From positions 1 to 54,166 of the forward strand of contig JBPOHE010000077.1 of assembly GCA_052035915.1 (NCBI GenBank): DNA of 54,166 nucleotides, given 5' to 3'. Positions 25,450 to 33,545 of this stretch are shown piece by piece. The notes under the pieces are model-generated. The model worked only from the letters and a program-made list of their open reading frames with translations, had not been told where the DNA came from and did not search any database. Each line of letters begins with the position of its first letter. The first letter of the stretch is position 1. Both the position numbers and the translations under genes were made by a program. Source of the DNA: JBPOHE01 sp052035915 (lineage in GTDB: Bacteria > Pseudomonadota > Gammaproteobacteria > Chromatiales > Chromatiaceae).

Positions 25450-25713
25450 GGCGGTGGATCATCCGAGTTGTCACCTTGAGGCGGTAGCGTCCCAGGGCCA
25501 TCGCGCTATCTGGTCCCGTACCTAGGGAAACTTGCAGAGGCGGATCCCCCATGCTTGAATTAAGCCAGATGAACAATAAAGAAATCTTATAAAAAGTATC
25601 CTTTTTGATGTTGATCTCATCCCGGTCTGCCTCCCCTCCCCTCTCTCCCGAAACACGAAGGATTGGATGCAACAGACCGGTTGGCGCGGGTTCGACGAAG
25701 CTGGAGGCCTGAG

Positions 25714-26181
25714 ATGATGCTGACCGATCTGGATTACACCATGTTGGGGCGAGCCTTGCTGGCTGTCGTGCTCGGCGGGCTCATCGGCTGGGAAAGACGG
25801 TATCAACACCATATCGAGTCCCAGATCCGCACCTTTGCCGCAGTAGCCCTGGGCGCCTGTACCTTCGGCATGGTGTCGATGCTCGCCGCTGGCGACAAGG
25901 CCCCACCCACCATGATCTCGGCCCAGGTGGTCAGTGCCATCGGCTTTCTCGGTGCCGGGGTGATCTTTCATGATCGGGATCGCACTACCGGCCTGGCGAC
26001 GGCCGCTTTACTCTGGGCGACCGCCTCCGTTGGGCTGGCGCTGGCGCATGGGCTCTATATCCTCGGCGTGGGGAATGCCCTGGCCATTTTCGTGGTACGT
26101 CACTTTCCCTCTTTTTTCAGCCAGAAATATACCGAGGACAAGCCCAAGCCCGCGGGCGACCAGGATTCCCCTGGAGCCTGA
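25714..26181 (+). CDS. MgtC/SapB family inner-membrane protein
   Basis: 155 residues with the MgtC signature: LGRALLAVVLGGLIGWERR, SQIRTFAAVALGAC, AQVVSAIGFLGAGVIFHD, GLATAALLWATASVGLA and four predicted helices. MgtC proteins of pathogens help at low magnesium and inhibit the F-ATPase; many environmental members lack a known role. This copy is the short type without the C-terminal ACT-like domain. The ATG at 25714 has a GGAGG six bases upstream. It is the first gene of a probable three-gene unit with the ParB-like and HNH genes (48- and 7-bp gaps). Confidence 0.88.
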   Translation: MMLTDLDYTMLGRALLAVVLGGLIGWERRYQHHIESQIRTFAAVALGACTFGMVSMLAAGDKAPPTMISAQVVSAIGFLGAGVIFHDRDRTTGLATAALLWATASVGLALAHGLYILGVGNALAIFVVRHFPSFFSQKYTEDKPKPAGDQDSPGA

Positions 26182-26229
26182 GCCTCTGTCCGCCTACCTC
26201 TTTCGCTTTCAACCCCAGGAGATACCAAG

Positions 26230-27042
26230 ATGAAACGGCACCAGGATCTGGAAACGCTGAAGCCGGGTGATTTGTTCAAAGTGCCGGTGGAGAAGCTCCA
26301 CCCTACCCAGTTCTCGGTAGGCATGGTGTCTGCCGAGTGCAAGCGGCGATCCATCGAGAATAAGTTCGAGAAGGGCGAGCTGGAAAAGTTTCTCTGTCAG
26401 GAGGGCCATCTCGTCCCCGTCATCATCGGCCCGCCGGAAAAGACCTTCTATTTAACGGATCATCATCACCTCTGTACCGCTTTGTGGCGCGCCGATATCC
26501 CCAAAGCGGAGAAAGTAGCGGTGGCTTACGTCCTGCTCGACTGGTCGGACAAAGACCTGGATACCTTCTGGAAGGATATGGTGAAGAATAATTTTGCCTG
26601 GTTGAGGGACGAAAAGGGGGTGGGTCCATTGAATCCCAGCCTGTTGCCACGGCATGTCGGGGAGATCCTCAATGATCCCTTCCGCACCCTTTCGCGCTGG
26701 ATCCGGGATGCGGGCTGTTATTTCAAGGACGAACTCAAGGATAAGGATCGCAACCTCTGCAACCAGGAGACATTCCAGCCGACCAAGCAAAACGCCGCCT
26801 TTTTCATCGAATTCCGCTGGGCGAATTTCCTGCGTGAAAATGTCGAGCTGGATACGGACCCCAATATGTTCTATCTGCCGTGCGACCGTCATCCCACGGA
26901 CTCGGATACCTTCCAACACGAGATCCAGACCATGCAGAAAGCCTTGCCCAGGGTGATTCAACTCATCGGTTGCCGCCAATTGGCCGATGTCAGCTACGAT
27001 CGCCGTGGCTGCCTGAAATCCTCCACTCCCATCGAGAGTTGA
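26230..27042 (+). CDS. ParB-like (ParBc_2) protein
   Basis: 270 residues. The N-terminus shows a ParB-like fold of the chromosomal ParBc_2 type: FKVPVEKLHPTQFSVGMVSAECKRR, GHLVPVIIGPPEKTFYLTDHHHLCTALWRA and VAVAYVLLDWSDKDLDTFW. The TDHHHLC segment replaces the DGHHR box of ordinary ParB/Srx proteins. The C-terminal half is rich in aromatic and charged residues (FFIEFRWANFLRENVE). Members of this family are annotated as putative ParB-like nucleases, without demonstrated function to my knowledge. It is followed 7 bp later by an HNH nuclease gene, suggesting coupled expression. No ParA is nearby, so chromosome partition is unlikely. Confidence 0.75.
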   Translation: MKRHQDLETLKPGDLFKVPVEKLHPTQFSVGMVSAECKRRSIENKFEKGELEKFLCQEGHLVPVIIGPPEKTFYLTDHHHLCTALWRADIPKAEKVAVAYVLLDWSDKDLDTFWKDMVKNNFAWLRDEKGVGPLNPSLLPRHVGEILNDPFRTLSRWIRDAGCYFKDELKDKDRNLCNQETFQPTKQNAAFFIEFRWANFLRENVELDTDPNMFYLPCDRHPTDSDTFQHEIQTMQKALPRVIQLIGCRQLADVSYDRRGCLKSSTPIES

Positions 27043-27049
27043 GCCTCCC

Positions 27050-27463
27050 ATGTCCCGGAGAGATTCAGCCGAAAAGGGTTCGCCGATCGCGGATGGTTCG
27101 GGCAACCAGCGTCTGGATGCCGTGGTGGCCGCGGCCAGGCGCGCCCGGGAGGAACGCATGCAAGGTTATCGGGAACAGGCACTCAAGCTGTTCCCTTGGG
27201 TCTGCGGTCGTTGCGCCCGGGTGTTCGATCAGAAGAATCTGCGGGAACTCACGGTTCATCATAAGAACGGCAACCACGACCACAATCCCGCGGACGGCAG
27301 CAACTGGGAATTGCTCTGCCTCTACTGTCACGACAACGAACACCGCCGTTACGAGGATTTTACGTCCGCCGCCGGTCAGAACCTCGGTACCCCCGGACAG
27401 GAATCGGCCCAGAGCACCCATCGCCCCTTCTCCGACCTCCTGGGGCTGTTGAAAAAGGATTGA
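27050..27463 (+). CDS. yajD: YajD family HNH nuclease
   Basis: 137 residues. After a charged, variable N-terminus comes a helix (DAVVAAARRAREERMQGYREQALKLFP) and the HNH zinc-finger module: VCGRCARVF, LTVHHKNGNHDHNPADGSNWELLCLYCHDNEH. Two CxxC pairs bind structural zinc, and HHKNGNHDHN carries the catalytic His and metal-site residues. The match to the E. coli YajD type is good over the core. The C-terminal extension ends in LLKKD. The biological target is unknown. It is last in the mgtC-parB-like unit, ending just before a strong hairpin terminator. Confidence 0.85.
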   Translation: MSRRDSAEKGSPIADGSGNQRLDAVVAAARRAREERMQGYREQALKLFPWVCGRCARVFDQKNLRELTVHHKNGNHDHNPADGSNWELLCLYCHDNEHRRYEDFTSAAGQNLGTPGQESAQSTHRPFSDLLGLLKKD

Positions 27464-27474
27464 GCCCGGCCACG

Positions 27475-27532
27475 CCCAGCGGAAGTTCCCCGGCGGAACC
27501 GCCATCCCCGGGGACCCACCGCTGGGTCTTTT
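27475..27532 (+). terminator. terminator after yajD
   Basis: CCCAGCGG (27475-27482) pairs with CCGCTGGG (27519-27526), with additional G/C pairing inside (CCCCGG with its complement), followed by TCTTTT. It closes the mgtC / ParB-like / yajD unit. Confidence 0.65.
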
Positions 27533-28041
27533 CGCAACCTCCCGCCCTCTCGGACGCCGAAGCCTGGAACTTGCTGGAACATTGAAGGGATGGGAGATCC
27601 CTTCGGGTCCGCGCCTTGGCCTGTTCGGATACCACACCCAAGCAGAGCCGCCCCTGACCACCCAGCTCATGGGTATCACCGATTCTCTACCTGGTCCGCC
27701 AGGTTATCGCCTAATCAGGATAAACCCCCTCGTCGAGGTCGCTTGAAATGTTGGCCTGATGGGATCAACCCAACCCCACCGCTCCGGGCATCGACGGGAA
27801 ATAGCCAATTTTGTTCTTTTTTCGAGAACAATTTAATGAATATAGGTATATTTGTTCTCCATAGGAGAACACTGAACCGGACGAACAGGCTGTGGCCCGG
27901 GTTCGACGATGGAGGCGGCTCGCGGCGCTCATGGCCTCCTCGAAACCGAACCCGGCGCTGGGTTCCAGAGGTGAGAGCGGATGAGTGACTCCCCTCATCC
28001 GCCGCTGAAGGACAACCTAACTACCAGGGATCGGTGTCAGG
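27533..28041. other. intergenic region between convergent genes
   Basis: No credible gene. It contains paired-palindrome copy C at 27783-27901 and ends in the half-copy inverted repeat at 28042-28073. Both are listed separately. Confidence 0.5.
27783..27901. repeat. 120-bp paired-palindrome repeat, copy C
   Basis: Outer arm TCCGGGCATCGACGGGAAAT, then GTTCTTTTTTCGAGAAC (27813-27829) and GTTCTCCATAGGAGAAC (27854-27870), starts 41 bp apart, and a right arm ending GGCCCGG. AT-rich between the palindromes. It lies between two convergent transcription units. Confidence 0.82.
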
Positions 28042-28073
28042 TTAGGCGATTACTGTCAAAAGAAATCGCCTTA
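28042..28073. repeat. half-copy of the 13.5-kb inverted-repeat element
   Basis: TTAGGCGATTACTGTCAAAA followed by GAAATCGCCTTA matches the reverse complement of the right end of the element at 13537-13692 (TTAGGCGATTTCTGTCAAAAG...). Here the interior is missing, so the GGCGATT / AATCGCC ends form a short stem directly over the stop codon of the EF-hand gene. It may serve as that gene's 3' hairpin. Confidence 0.6.
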
Positions 28074-28493
28074 TTGGTTGGGTTGGGTCCACCAACAGGG
28101 ATGGAAGCCACCCATGGGACCACCACCACCTGGGCCGAAACCGGGTCCGGCCTGGTTCGCCCACCGGCCCCGAGGTCCTCCGCGTCCCTGCCAAGCCGGA
28201 AACTCCTCGGGGCTCAAGGAGCCATCGGCATTCCTATCCAATTGGGCGAAGGGCGGCCCCATGCCGGCGTGGCGCATCGGATAGCCGAGTTGGGCACGCT
28301 GGGCCATGCGGTTGCTGTGATACTGGTTGAGTTCGTCCGGGGTGATGACGCCGTCCTTGTTGGCATCCACGTCGGCGAAGTTCGGGGGGCCGAAGGCCGG
28401 ACCGGCGGCGGGGGCCGGTTGGGCGATGGCGGAGGCGGCCAACACCAGGCCGGCCAGAGTGCTAAGAGTGAAAAAGAGGTGACGCGGTTTCAT
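28071..28493 (-). CDS. Exported EF-hand calcium-binding protein
   Basis: 140 residues. A signal peptide (FFTLSTLAGLVLAASAIA) is followed by two EF-hand loops: DVDANKDGVITPDEL (about residues 42-56) and QLDRNADGSLSPEEF (about 87-101), each with the Asp/Asn/Asp-Gly-Ile/Leu-Glu ligand pattern. The C-terminal third is Gly/Pro-rich and ends in a CWWTQPNQ tail. It would sit in the periplasm and bind calcium; the partner is unknown. The ATG at 28493 begins the signal peptide. The stop codon lies inside a repeat-derived hairpin. Confidence 0.8.
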   Translation of the reverse strand: MKPRHLFFTLSTLAGLVLAASAIAQPAPAAGPAFGPPNFADVDANKDGVITPDELNQYHSNRMAQRAQLGYPMRHAGMGPPFAQLDRNADGSLSPEEFPAWQGRGGPRGRWANQAGPGFGPGGGGPMGGFHPCWWTQPNQ

Positions 28494-28628
28494 GGGATCT
28501 CTCCTGTTCGGGCGTCCCGGTTTCGGTTCCACTGAAAAGGGGCGCCAGCTGTTCTGGGTGAAGGCCCTTTCACCTTGGCTTTCACTCTCTAGGATAGGTG
28601 CCCGAGCTGAAATCAAGCTGAAAATCCG

Positions 28629-29405
28629 TCAGTGAGGGGAGCCAGGCGGCTGGTTCGCTATCAGTCGCGGTCGGTAAAAGGCGACGGCGTTGCGATACAA
28701 CAGCCGCTCCGCCAGCCGGGAGGGAAAATATTCCTGGATCAGCGCCACATCCCCATGTTCGAAAGGGCGAGGCGCCCGGGTCGAGGGGAGATCGGTGCCG
28801 AACATCAGGGCCGCGGGGTTGAGTTCGGCGATCCTCCGCATGGCCTGTAGGGGATCGAAATCGAGCCGCCCGAAACCGCTCGCCTTGACCTTCGCCCCCT
28901 GCTCCACCAGGCGCAGGAGATTGGAAAACCCGGCCTGCCGCAGCCCCAGATGATCGATGGAGAGGGCCGGCAAGCGGGTCAGGAGGGGAAAGAGTTCCGC
29001 CAGGGCGACTGAATCCACATAGAGTTCGATCGGCCAGCCGGCGAGATCGAATACCCGCCTGGCTAGGCGCTCCAGATCCTCGATCCCGGCCGAGCCGCCA
29101 CGGGCGAGATTGAAGCGCAAGGCGCGCACCCCGGCGGCGTCCAGGTGCTGAATCTCCGTATCACTGACACTGGCGGGTAGCTGGGTGACACCGACGAAGC
29201 TCGGACCCAGTTCCGCCAGAGCGGCCAGCAGAAAGCCCTGATCGAAGGCCTGGAAGGACCCGGAAACCACCACCCCACCGAGGATCTCCAAGCCTTGGGT
29301 CTGTCGGCGGTAATCCTCGGCTACGAAGGCCTCGGGGAGATAACCGGCATTGGGCACCAGGGGAAACCTGGGGTCGATGATGTGGAAATGGGCGTCGAAG
29401 ATCAT
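28629..29405 (-). CDS. Amidohydrolase-related TIM-barrel hydrolase
   Basis: 258 residues in the amidohydrolase-2 style. The N-terminal DAHFHIID metal site is followed by VRALRFNLARGG, IDHLGLRQAG (metal-binding His) and MFGTDLPSTRAP (catalytic Asp), then a C-terminal LLYRNAVAFYR typical of the family. Relatives act on lactones, aromatic acids or decarboxylate 2-keto compounds; the substrate cannot be assigned here. Its start overlaps the stop of the YihY/BrkB gene by 4 bp (ATGA), so the two are co-translated. Confidence 0.78.
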   Translation of the reverse strand: MIFDAHFHIIDPRFPLVPNAGYLPEAFVAEDYRRQTQGLEILGGVVVSGSFQAFDQGFLLAALAELGPSFVGVTQLPASVSDTEIQHLDAAGVRALRFNLARGGSAGIEDLERLARRVFDLAGWPIELYVDSVALAELFPLLTRLPALSIDHLGLRQAGFSNLLRLVEQGAKVKASGFGRLDFDPLQAMRRIAELNPAALMFGTDLPSTRAPRPFEHGDVALIQEYFPSRLAERLLYRNAVAFYRPRLIANQPPGSPH

Positions 29406-30832
29406 TGAGGTGAAGGCTCGGCATCGGCTTCGTCCGGTGTTTCCGGGCCATCTGCGGATGAATCAGGGCCAGGAGCCGTCTCGGCCTGAGGCTGGGCATC
29501 CGCCATGGCCTCGAGGACGAGTGCCCTCAGGCTCAAGCCCTGGATCCGCTCCGCGGCGGCCTCTTCCATCGCCGCCAGGAGGTCGTCCACCACCGGCTCC
29601 TGATGCAGTCGCAAAGCGCTGAGACGGTCGTTCTCCCCACCTTGGCGCAGGGTATGCAGCAGATCCAGCACTCCCATACGCTCCAGGTCGTAGGCGGGCA
29701 CATAGCCCCGCTCTTCCCCTTCGGCCTGGATCACCAGGCCCTGTCGCTCCAGGAGCTGGAGCACGCACTGGAGCGCCCCGATGGGCATCTTGATCCAACG
29801 CGCGAGTTCGTCCAGGCCCGGTGGCGGGTGACGGAGATAGAAATCCTTGCTAATCCGGAACATCAACATGAGCCCCACCCGTTCCCGTAACTGGTTGCTC
29901 AGCGGCCAACGGCCCTGCCCGGGCAAGAGACTTTGGGGGTTCTGGCTATGAAAGGCGACGCTCGCCCCGAACAGCAACACCAGCCAGCTCACCTGCAGCC
30001 AGATGAGAAAGAACACCAGGATGGCGAAGCTCGAATAGATGGCGGTGTAGTTGGTCGAGTGGACGATGAAGAGGCTGAACAACCAGCCGAGGGTCTGCCA
30101 CAGGGTCCCACCCACCAGTCCCCCGAGCAGAGCTGGCAGGAAGCGCACCCTGGTATTGGGCATGAAGATATAGACGAAGGTGAAGGCGGCGATGACCAGC
30201 AGATAGGGCAGGAGCTGGACAAAGCCCTGGACCAGGGTACCGAAAGCCTCGATGGTCTGGAACCGCTGCACCCAGGAACTGTTGAGCAGGGAGGCGGTCA
30301 GCCCCAGGGCGCTGAACACCAGCACTGGTCCGATCAGCAATACACTGATGTACTCGCTGATGCGCTGGGTGAGGTGACGGGCACGCTCCACCTGCCAGAT
30401 GAAGTTGAAGGCCTGTTCCACCTTGGCCAGCAGCGAGATGACGGTGTAGAGCAACAACACCAATCCCAGTGAGCCCAGCACCCCCACATTGACGTTCTCG
30501 ACGAAGCCGATGATGCGGTGGGTCAGTTCCACGCCCTTGTCGCCCAGGGGCTGGAGGAAATTGAGCAGCGCCGGTTCGAGTTCGTTGTGGACACCGAACC
30601 CCTTGAGCACGGAAAAGGCCAGAGCCAGCAGGGGCACCAGGGACAGCAGGGTGGTGTAGACCAGGCTCAGTGCCCGCAGGCTGAGTTCTTCACTGGTCAG
30701 CACCCCGCCGAAGACGCAGATCACCCGCAGCAGCTTGACCCAGAACGCCTGCCACCAGGGTAGGCGCTCCGTATCCAGCTCCCAGAGCTGCTGGCGCATC
30801 GCGAGACCCCGTTGCCACCAGGAGATGGACAT
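29402..30832 (-). CDS. YihY/BrkB family inner-membrane protein
   Basis: About 476 residues. The N-terminal 290 residues form the six-helix YihY/BrkB (UPF0761) domain: SLRALSLVYTTLLSLVPLLALAFSVLKGFG, GLVLLLYTVISLLAKVEQAFN, TFVYIFMPNTRVRFLPALLGG and YSSFAILVFFLIWLQVSWLVLLFGA. A cytoplasmic winged-helix-like region follows (LRERVGLMLMFRISKDFY, LLERQGLVIQAEGEERGYVPAYD), and then an acidic Pro/Glu tail. The family's role is not established despite the old name 'ribonuclease BN'. The start is chosen at the ATG (30832); a GTG three codons upstream is possible. It forms an operon with the amidohydrolase. Confidence 0.85.
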   Translation of the reverse strand: MSISWWQRGLAMRQQLWELDTERLPWWQAFWVKLLRVICVFGGVLTSEELSLRALSLVYTTLLSLVPLLALAFSVLKGFGVHNELEPALLNFLQPLGDKGVELTHRIIGFVENVNVGVLGSLGLVLLLYTVISLLAKVEQAFNFIWQVERARHLTQRISEYISVLLIGPVLVFSALGLTASLLNSSWVQRFQTIEAFGTLVQGFVQLLPYLLVIAAFTFVYIFMPNTRVRFLPALLGGLVGGTLWQTLGWLFSLFIVHSTNYTAIYSSFAILVFFLIWLQVSWLVLLFGASVAFHSQNPQSLLPGQGRWPLSNQLRERVGLMLMFRISKDFYLRHPPPGLDELARWIKMPIGALQCVLQLLERQGLVIQAEGEERGYVPAYDLERMGVLDLLHTLRQGGENDRLSALRLHQEPVVDDLLAAMEEAAAERIQGLSLRALVLEAMADAQPQAETAPGPDSSADGPETPDEADAEPSPQ

Positions 30833-30986
30833 CAGCCGCACCCCGGTCGGGCAAGGGCGGAAACAGCCCGGGCAAATAGAAAAATACTATTGAGCATCAC
30901 TTGTTATAAATTTGCTTTATTTTTTGTTCATGCCCCAGTCATCCAGAGCGGCCGGGGGTGCCAAACTTATTCCCCGGCCATGAAAC

Positions 30987-31388
30987 TCAGCGCAACTTGA
31001 GCTTACCACCGCCGGGTGCCATCGGCGGCCCACCAAAGGCACCTCCGCCGGCCTCCGGAATGATGAGGGATGAGGCGGCTTCGCGGCGAAGTTCCTGCAA
31101 TTCTTTCATCGTGCTTTCGAGGGCCTCCTGGGCGGCGGCGGCAAAGCCCTTGACGGCCTCGGCCAGGGTGCGAGCTTCGATCTCGAAACTCAGTGGCAAC
31201 GCCCCCACCGTGGTCAGGATCTGGGCCTGACCGAGAAAAAGCTGTTTGCGGCGGCCATCGATAGCGCCTTCCGCGGTCACCGGGGTAAGCTGGCGGATAC
31301 TTCCGAGCTTCCGGTCGGTGTACACCTCCTCGCGATACAGATCCGCCCCATCCATGGCGAATTCATCGGTAGTGTCTTCAAGTCTCAT
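30987..31388 (-). CDS. Conserved-looking hypothetical cytoplasmic protein
   Basis: 133 residues, no family recognised. The N-terminal half is a beta-rich stretch with two TDRKLGSIRQLTPVT-like and RRKQLFLGQAQILTTVGALPLSFEIEA segments. The middle is an amphipathic helix (LAEAVKGFAAAAQEALESTMKELQELRREAASS), likely a coiled coil. The end is Gly/Pro-rich with a basic KLKLR terminus. The ATG at 31388 has a strong AGGAGG-type ribosome site six bases upstream, which supports a real gene. There is no signal peptide. It is alone between yihY and adk, divergent from adk. Confidence 0.65.
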   Translation of the reverse strand: MRLEDTTDEFAMDGADLYREEVYTDRKLGSIRQLTPVTAEGAIDGRRKQLFLGQAQILTTVGALPLSFEIEARTLAEAVKGFAAAAQEALESTMKELQELRREAASSLIIPEAGGGAFGGPPMAPGGGKLKLR

Positions 31389-31666
31389 CACAGGCCCTCC
31401 TGTCACATTCAACAACTATTTTTCTCCGTGCGGCCACTCGGCAACCGCCCCCCTTGAAGCCCGGCCTCAGGGCCGGAGCCCCAGAGCCTTTCATGGCTCC
31501 AACCGACAGGCATGGCTTGCCACCGGATGGCCGATAAACACGGGTGAACAAAGTCTGTTGATCTTAATCCTTCGGCGCAGCAAAATCCGCGCCTGTCTCT
31601 CGGATCGGCCTGGGTTGGCCGGATACTGGTTCGATACGGCTTTCACATCAGATAAGGAGCTTTTCC

Positions 31667-32314
31667 ATGCGACTCATTCTTTTAGGCGCCCCCGGCGCAG
31701 GCAAGGGCACGGTAGCCAAACGGCTCACCCAGTTGGACGGTTCGGTGCAGATCTCCACCGGCGACATCCTGCGCGGCGCGGTCCAGGCCGGCACCGAATT
31801 GGGCAAACAAGCCGAGGCCTATATGAAGGCCGGCGATCTGGTCCCGGACGATCTCATCCTGGGTATCATGGAGAAGCGTCTCCAGGAGCCGGATTGTCAG
31901 CAGGGCTTTCTGCTGGACGGCTTTCCCCGCACCATCCCCCAAGCCGAGGCCCTCAATGGCATGCTCGCCAAACTGGGGATCAAACTCGACACCGTGGTCA
32001 ACATCGACGTCCCCCGCGACGTTATCCTCGATCGACTCACTACCCGCCGCACCTGTTCCAACACCCAGTGCCAGGCGATCTACAACGTCAAGAGCAACCC
32101 GCCCCAGGTAGCCGGTATCTGCGACAAGTGCGGCAGCCCGGTGATCCAGCGCGATGACGAGACCGAGGAGGCAATCAGCAAGCGACTGGATACCTACAAC
32201 GCCAAGACGGCCCCCCTGGTCGACTTCTACGGCCGAGAGGATATGTTGCTGACCGTGACCGCCACCTCCAGCGACGCCGTTGTCAACGCCATCCAGGAGC
32301 GTCTGGCCGGCTGA
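31667..32314 (+). CDS. adk: Adenylate kinase
   Basis: Catalyses ATP + AMP to 2 ADP. 215 residues with the P-loop LLGAPGAGKGT, AMP-binding STGDILRGA, GFLLDGFPRTIPQAEAL and the LID region. The LID is the zinc type: four cysteines, TCSNTQCQAIYN then GICDKCGSPV, bind a structural zinc. The ribosome site AAGGAG lies seven bases before the ATG. A 30-bp perfect hairpin follows the stop by 25 bp. Confidence 0.97.
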   Translation: MRLILLGAPGAGKGTVAKRLTQLDGSVQISTGDILRGAVQAGTELGKQAEAYMKAGDLVPDDLILGIMEKRLQEPDCQQGFLLDGFPRTIPQAEALNGMLAKLGIKLDTVVNIDVPRDVILDRLTTRRTCSNTQCQAIYNVKSNPPQVAGICDKCGSPVIQRDDETEEAISKRLDTYNAKTAPLVDFYGREDMLLTVTATSSDAVVNAIQERLAG

Positions 32315-32338
32315 GCGGCCGCTTCCTTGCCTGACTCC

Positions 32339-32368
32339 CTGGCCGGCGATTGTTTCGTCGCCGGCCAG
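32339..32368 (+). terminator. hairpin downstream of adk
   Basis: CTGGCCGGCGA and TCGCCGGCCAG form a perfect 11-bp stem with an 8-nt loop (TTGTTTCG). No clear T-run follows, so it may stabilise the adk mRNA end or partly terminate before the LOG gene. Confidence 0.45.
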
Positions 32369-32454
32369 CCTGACTCCCAACCCTTTCTCCTCTGCACCCT
32401 GCCGCGGGCCGCGCCGCACGGCCTTCTTCGGCTGGGAGTCCAAGATCGAAAGCC

Positions 32455-33276
32455 ATGAGTACGGATGAACCTCCTCCCACCACTGAAGCCACCACGGCCT
32501 ATCGACTGGCCTATGAGGATGTGGATTTTATGCAACGGGACGAACTCAGGTCCGTCCGTTTGCAGTTGGAACTTCTGAAAGCCGAGCTCATCCAGCGGGA
32601 TCTGGGTATCCGCTCGACAGTGGTGATCTTCGGCAGCGCCCGTATCCCCGAACCCGTTGCGGCAAAACAACAGTTACAAACACTCCTTGAACAACGGCGA
32701 GCCAGGCCGACCGAGGTCGGGCTGGCTGATCGAATCCGCATCAGCCGTCGCTTGGTTTATAAATCCAGATACTACGAAGAGGCCCGTCTCCTCGCCCAGC
32801 TGATCACGGAACAGAGTCAGGGGAAATTCGTCGTCACTACCGGGGGTGGACCGGGCATCATGGAGGCCGCCAATCGGGGCGCGGCAGAAGCCGGTGGTCT
32901 CAGCATCGGGATGAACATCGCCTTGCCCGTCGAGCAGGCACCCAATCCTTACATCACACCGGAACTCCGCTTCCAGTTTCACTATTTTGCTTTGCGCAAG
33001 ATGCACTTCATGCTGAGGGCCAAGGCCCTAGTAGCCTTTCCAGGAGGGTATGGGACCCTGGATGAGCTGTTTGAGACCCTCACCCTGGTGCAGACCCATA
33101 AGGTCCGGCCGATCCCCATTTTGCTCTTCGGTCGAAGTTTCTGGGACCGGATCTTCGATTTCGATGCCCTGGTGGATGAGGCCATGATCTCTCCGGAGGA
33201 GAGAAAACTGGTGCGCCATGTGGAGCGTGCGGAGGAAGCCTGGAGAATCATTCGTGACTTTTATGGTCTAAATTGA
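32455..33276 (+). CDS. LOG family protein (TIGR00730-type)
   Basis: 273 residues with the Rossmann-like LOG fold. VVIFGSARIPEP is followed by VVTTGGGPGIMEAANRGAAEAGG and the hallmark PGGYGTLDELFETLTLVQT (nucleotide-binding PGGxGTxxE). Members cleave nucleoside 5'-monophosphates to free bases and ribose phosphate (cytokinin-activating type) and were formerly misnamed lysine decarboxylases. A 60-residue N-terminal helical extension is present. It is 140 bp after adk on the same strand, which is in keeping with purine nucleotide metabolism. Confidence 0.87.
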   Translation: MSTDEPPPTTEATTAYRLAYEDVDFMQRDELRSVRLQLELLKAELIQRDLGIRSTVVIFGSARIPEPVAAKQQLQTLLEQRRARPTEVGLADRIRISRRLVYKSRYYEEARLLAQLITEQSQGKFVVTTGGGPGIMEAANRGAAEAGGLSIGMNIALPVEQAPNPYITPELRFQFHYFALRKMHFMLRAKALVAFPGGYGTLDELFETLTLVQTHKVRPIPILLFGRSFWDRIFDFDALVDEAMISPEERKLVRHVERAEEAWRIIRDFYGLN

Positions 33277-33545
33277 CCATCGATTTTCCATTCCCCTCCG
33301 GCCTCGAAGTCGCCCGAGTGTCGCAAGGAGACGACTCTGTCTCGCCATTGTCTCAGGAATCTCCCGAAGGGTCGTCAAAAATTGCTTTGTTATACTCGCC
33401 GCCGGTAACCATGGGGGAGCCAAGGTAACCGGCTCCCACGCCAAAGTATTCAACAAGAGCGTTTCCTCGGGAGCCTCTGTCGTAACCAAGGCCTGGCTAG
33501 GTAGCACTTGTGGTCAGGCCCATAATCAAGGGGGGATTCTTGTCA

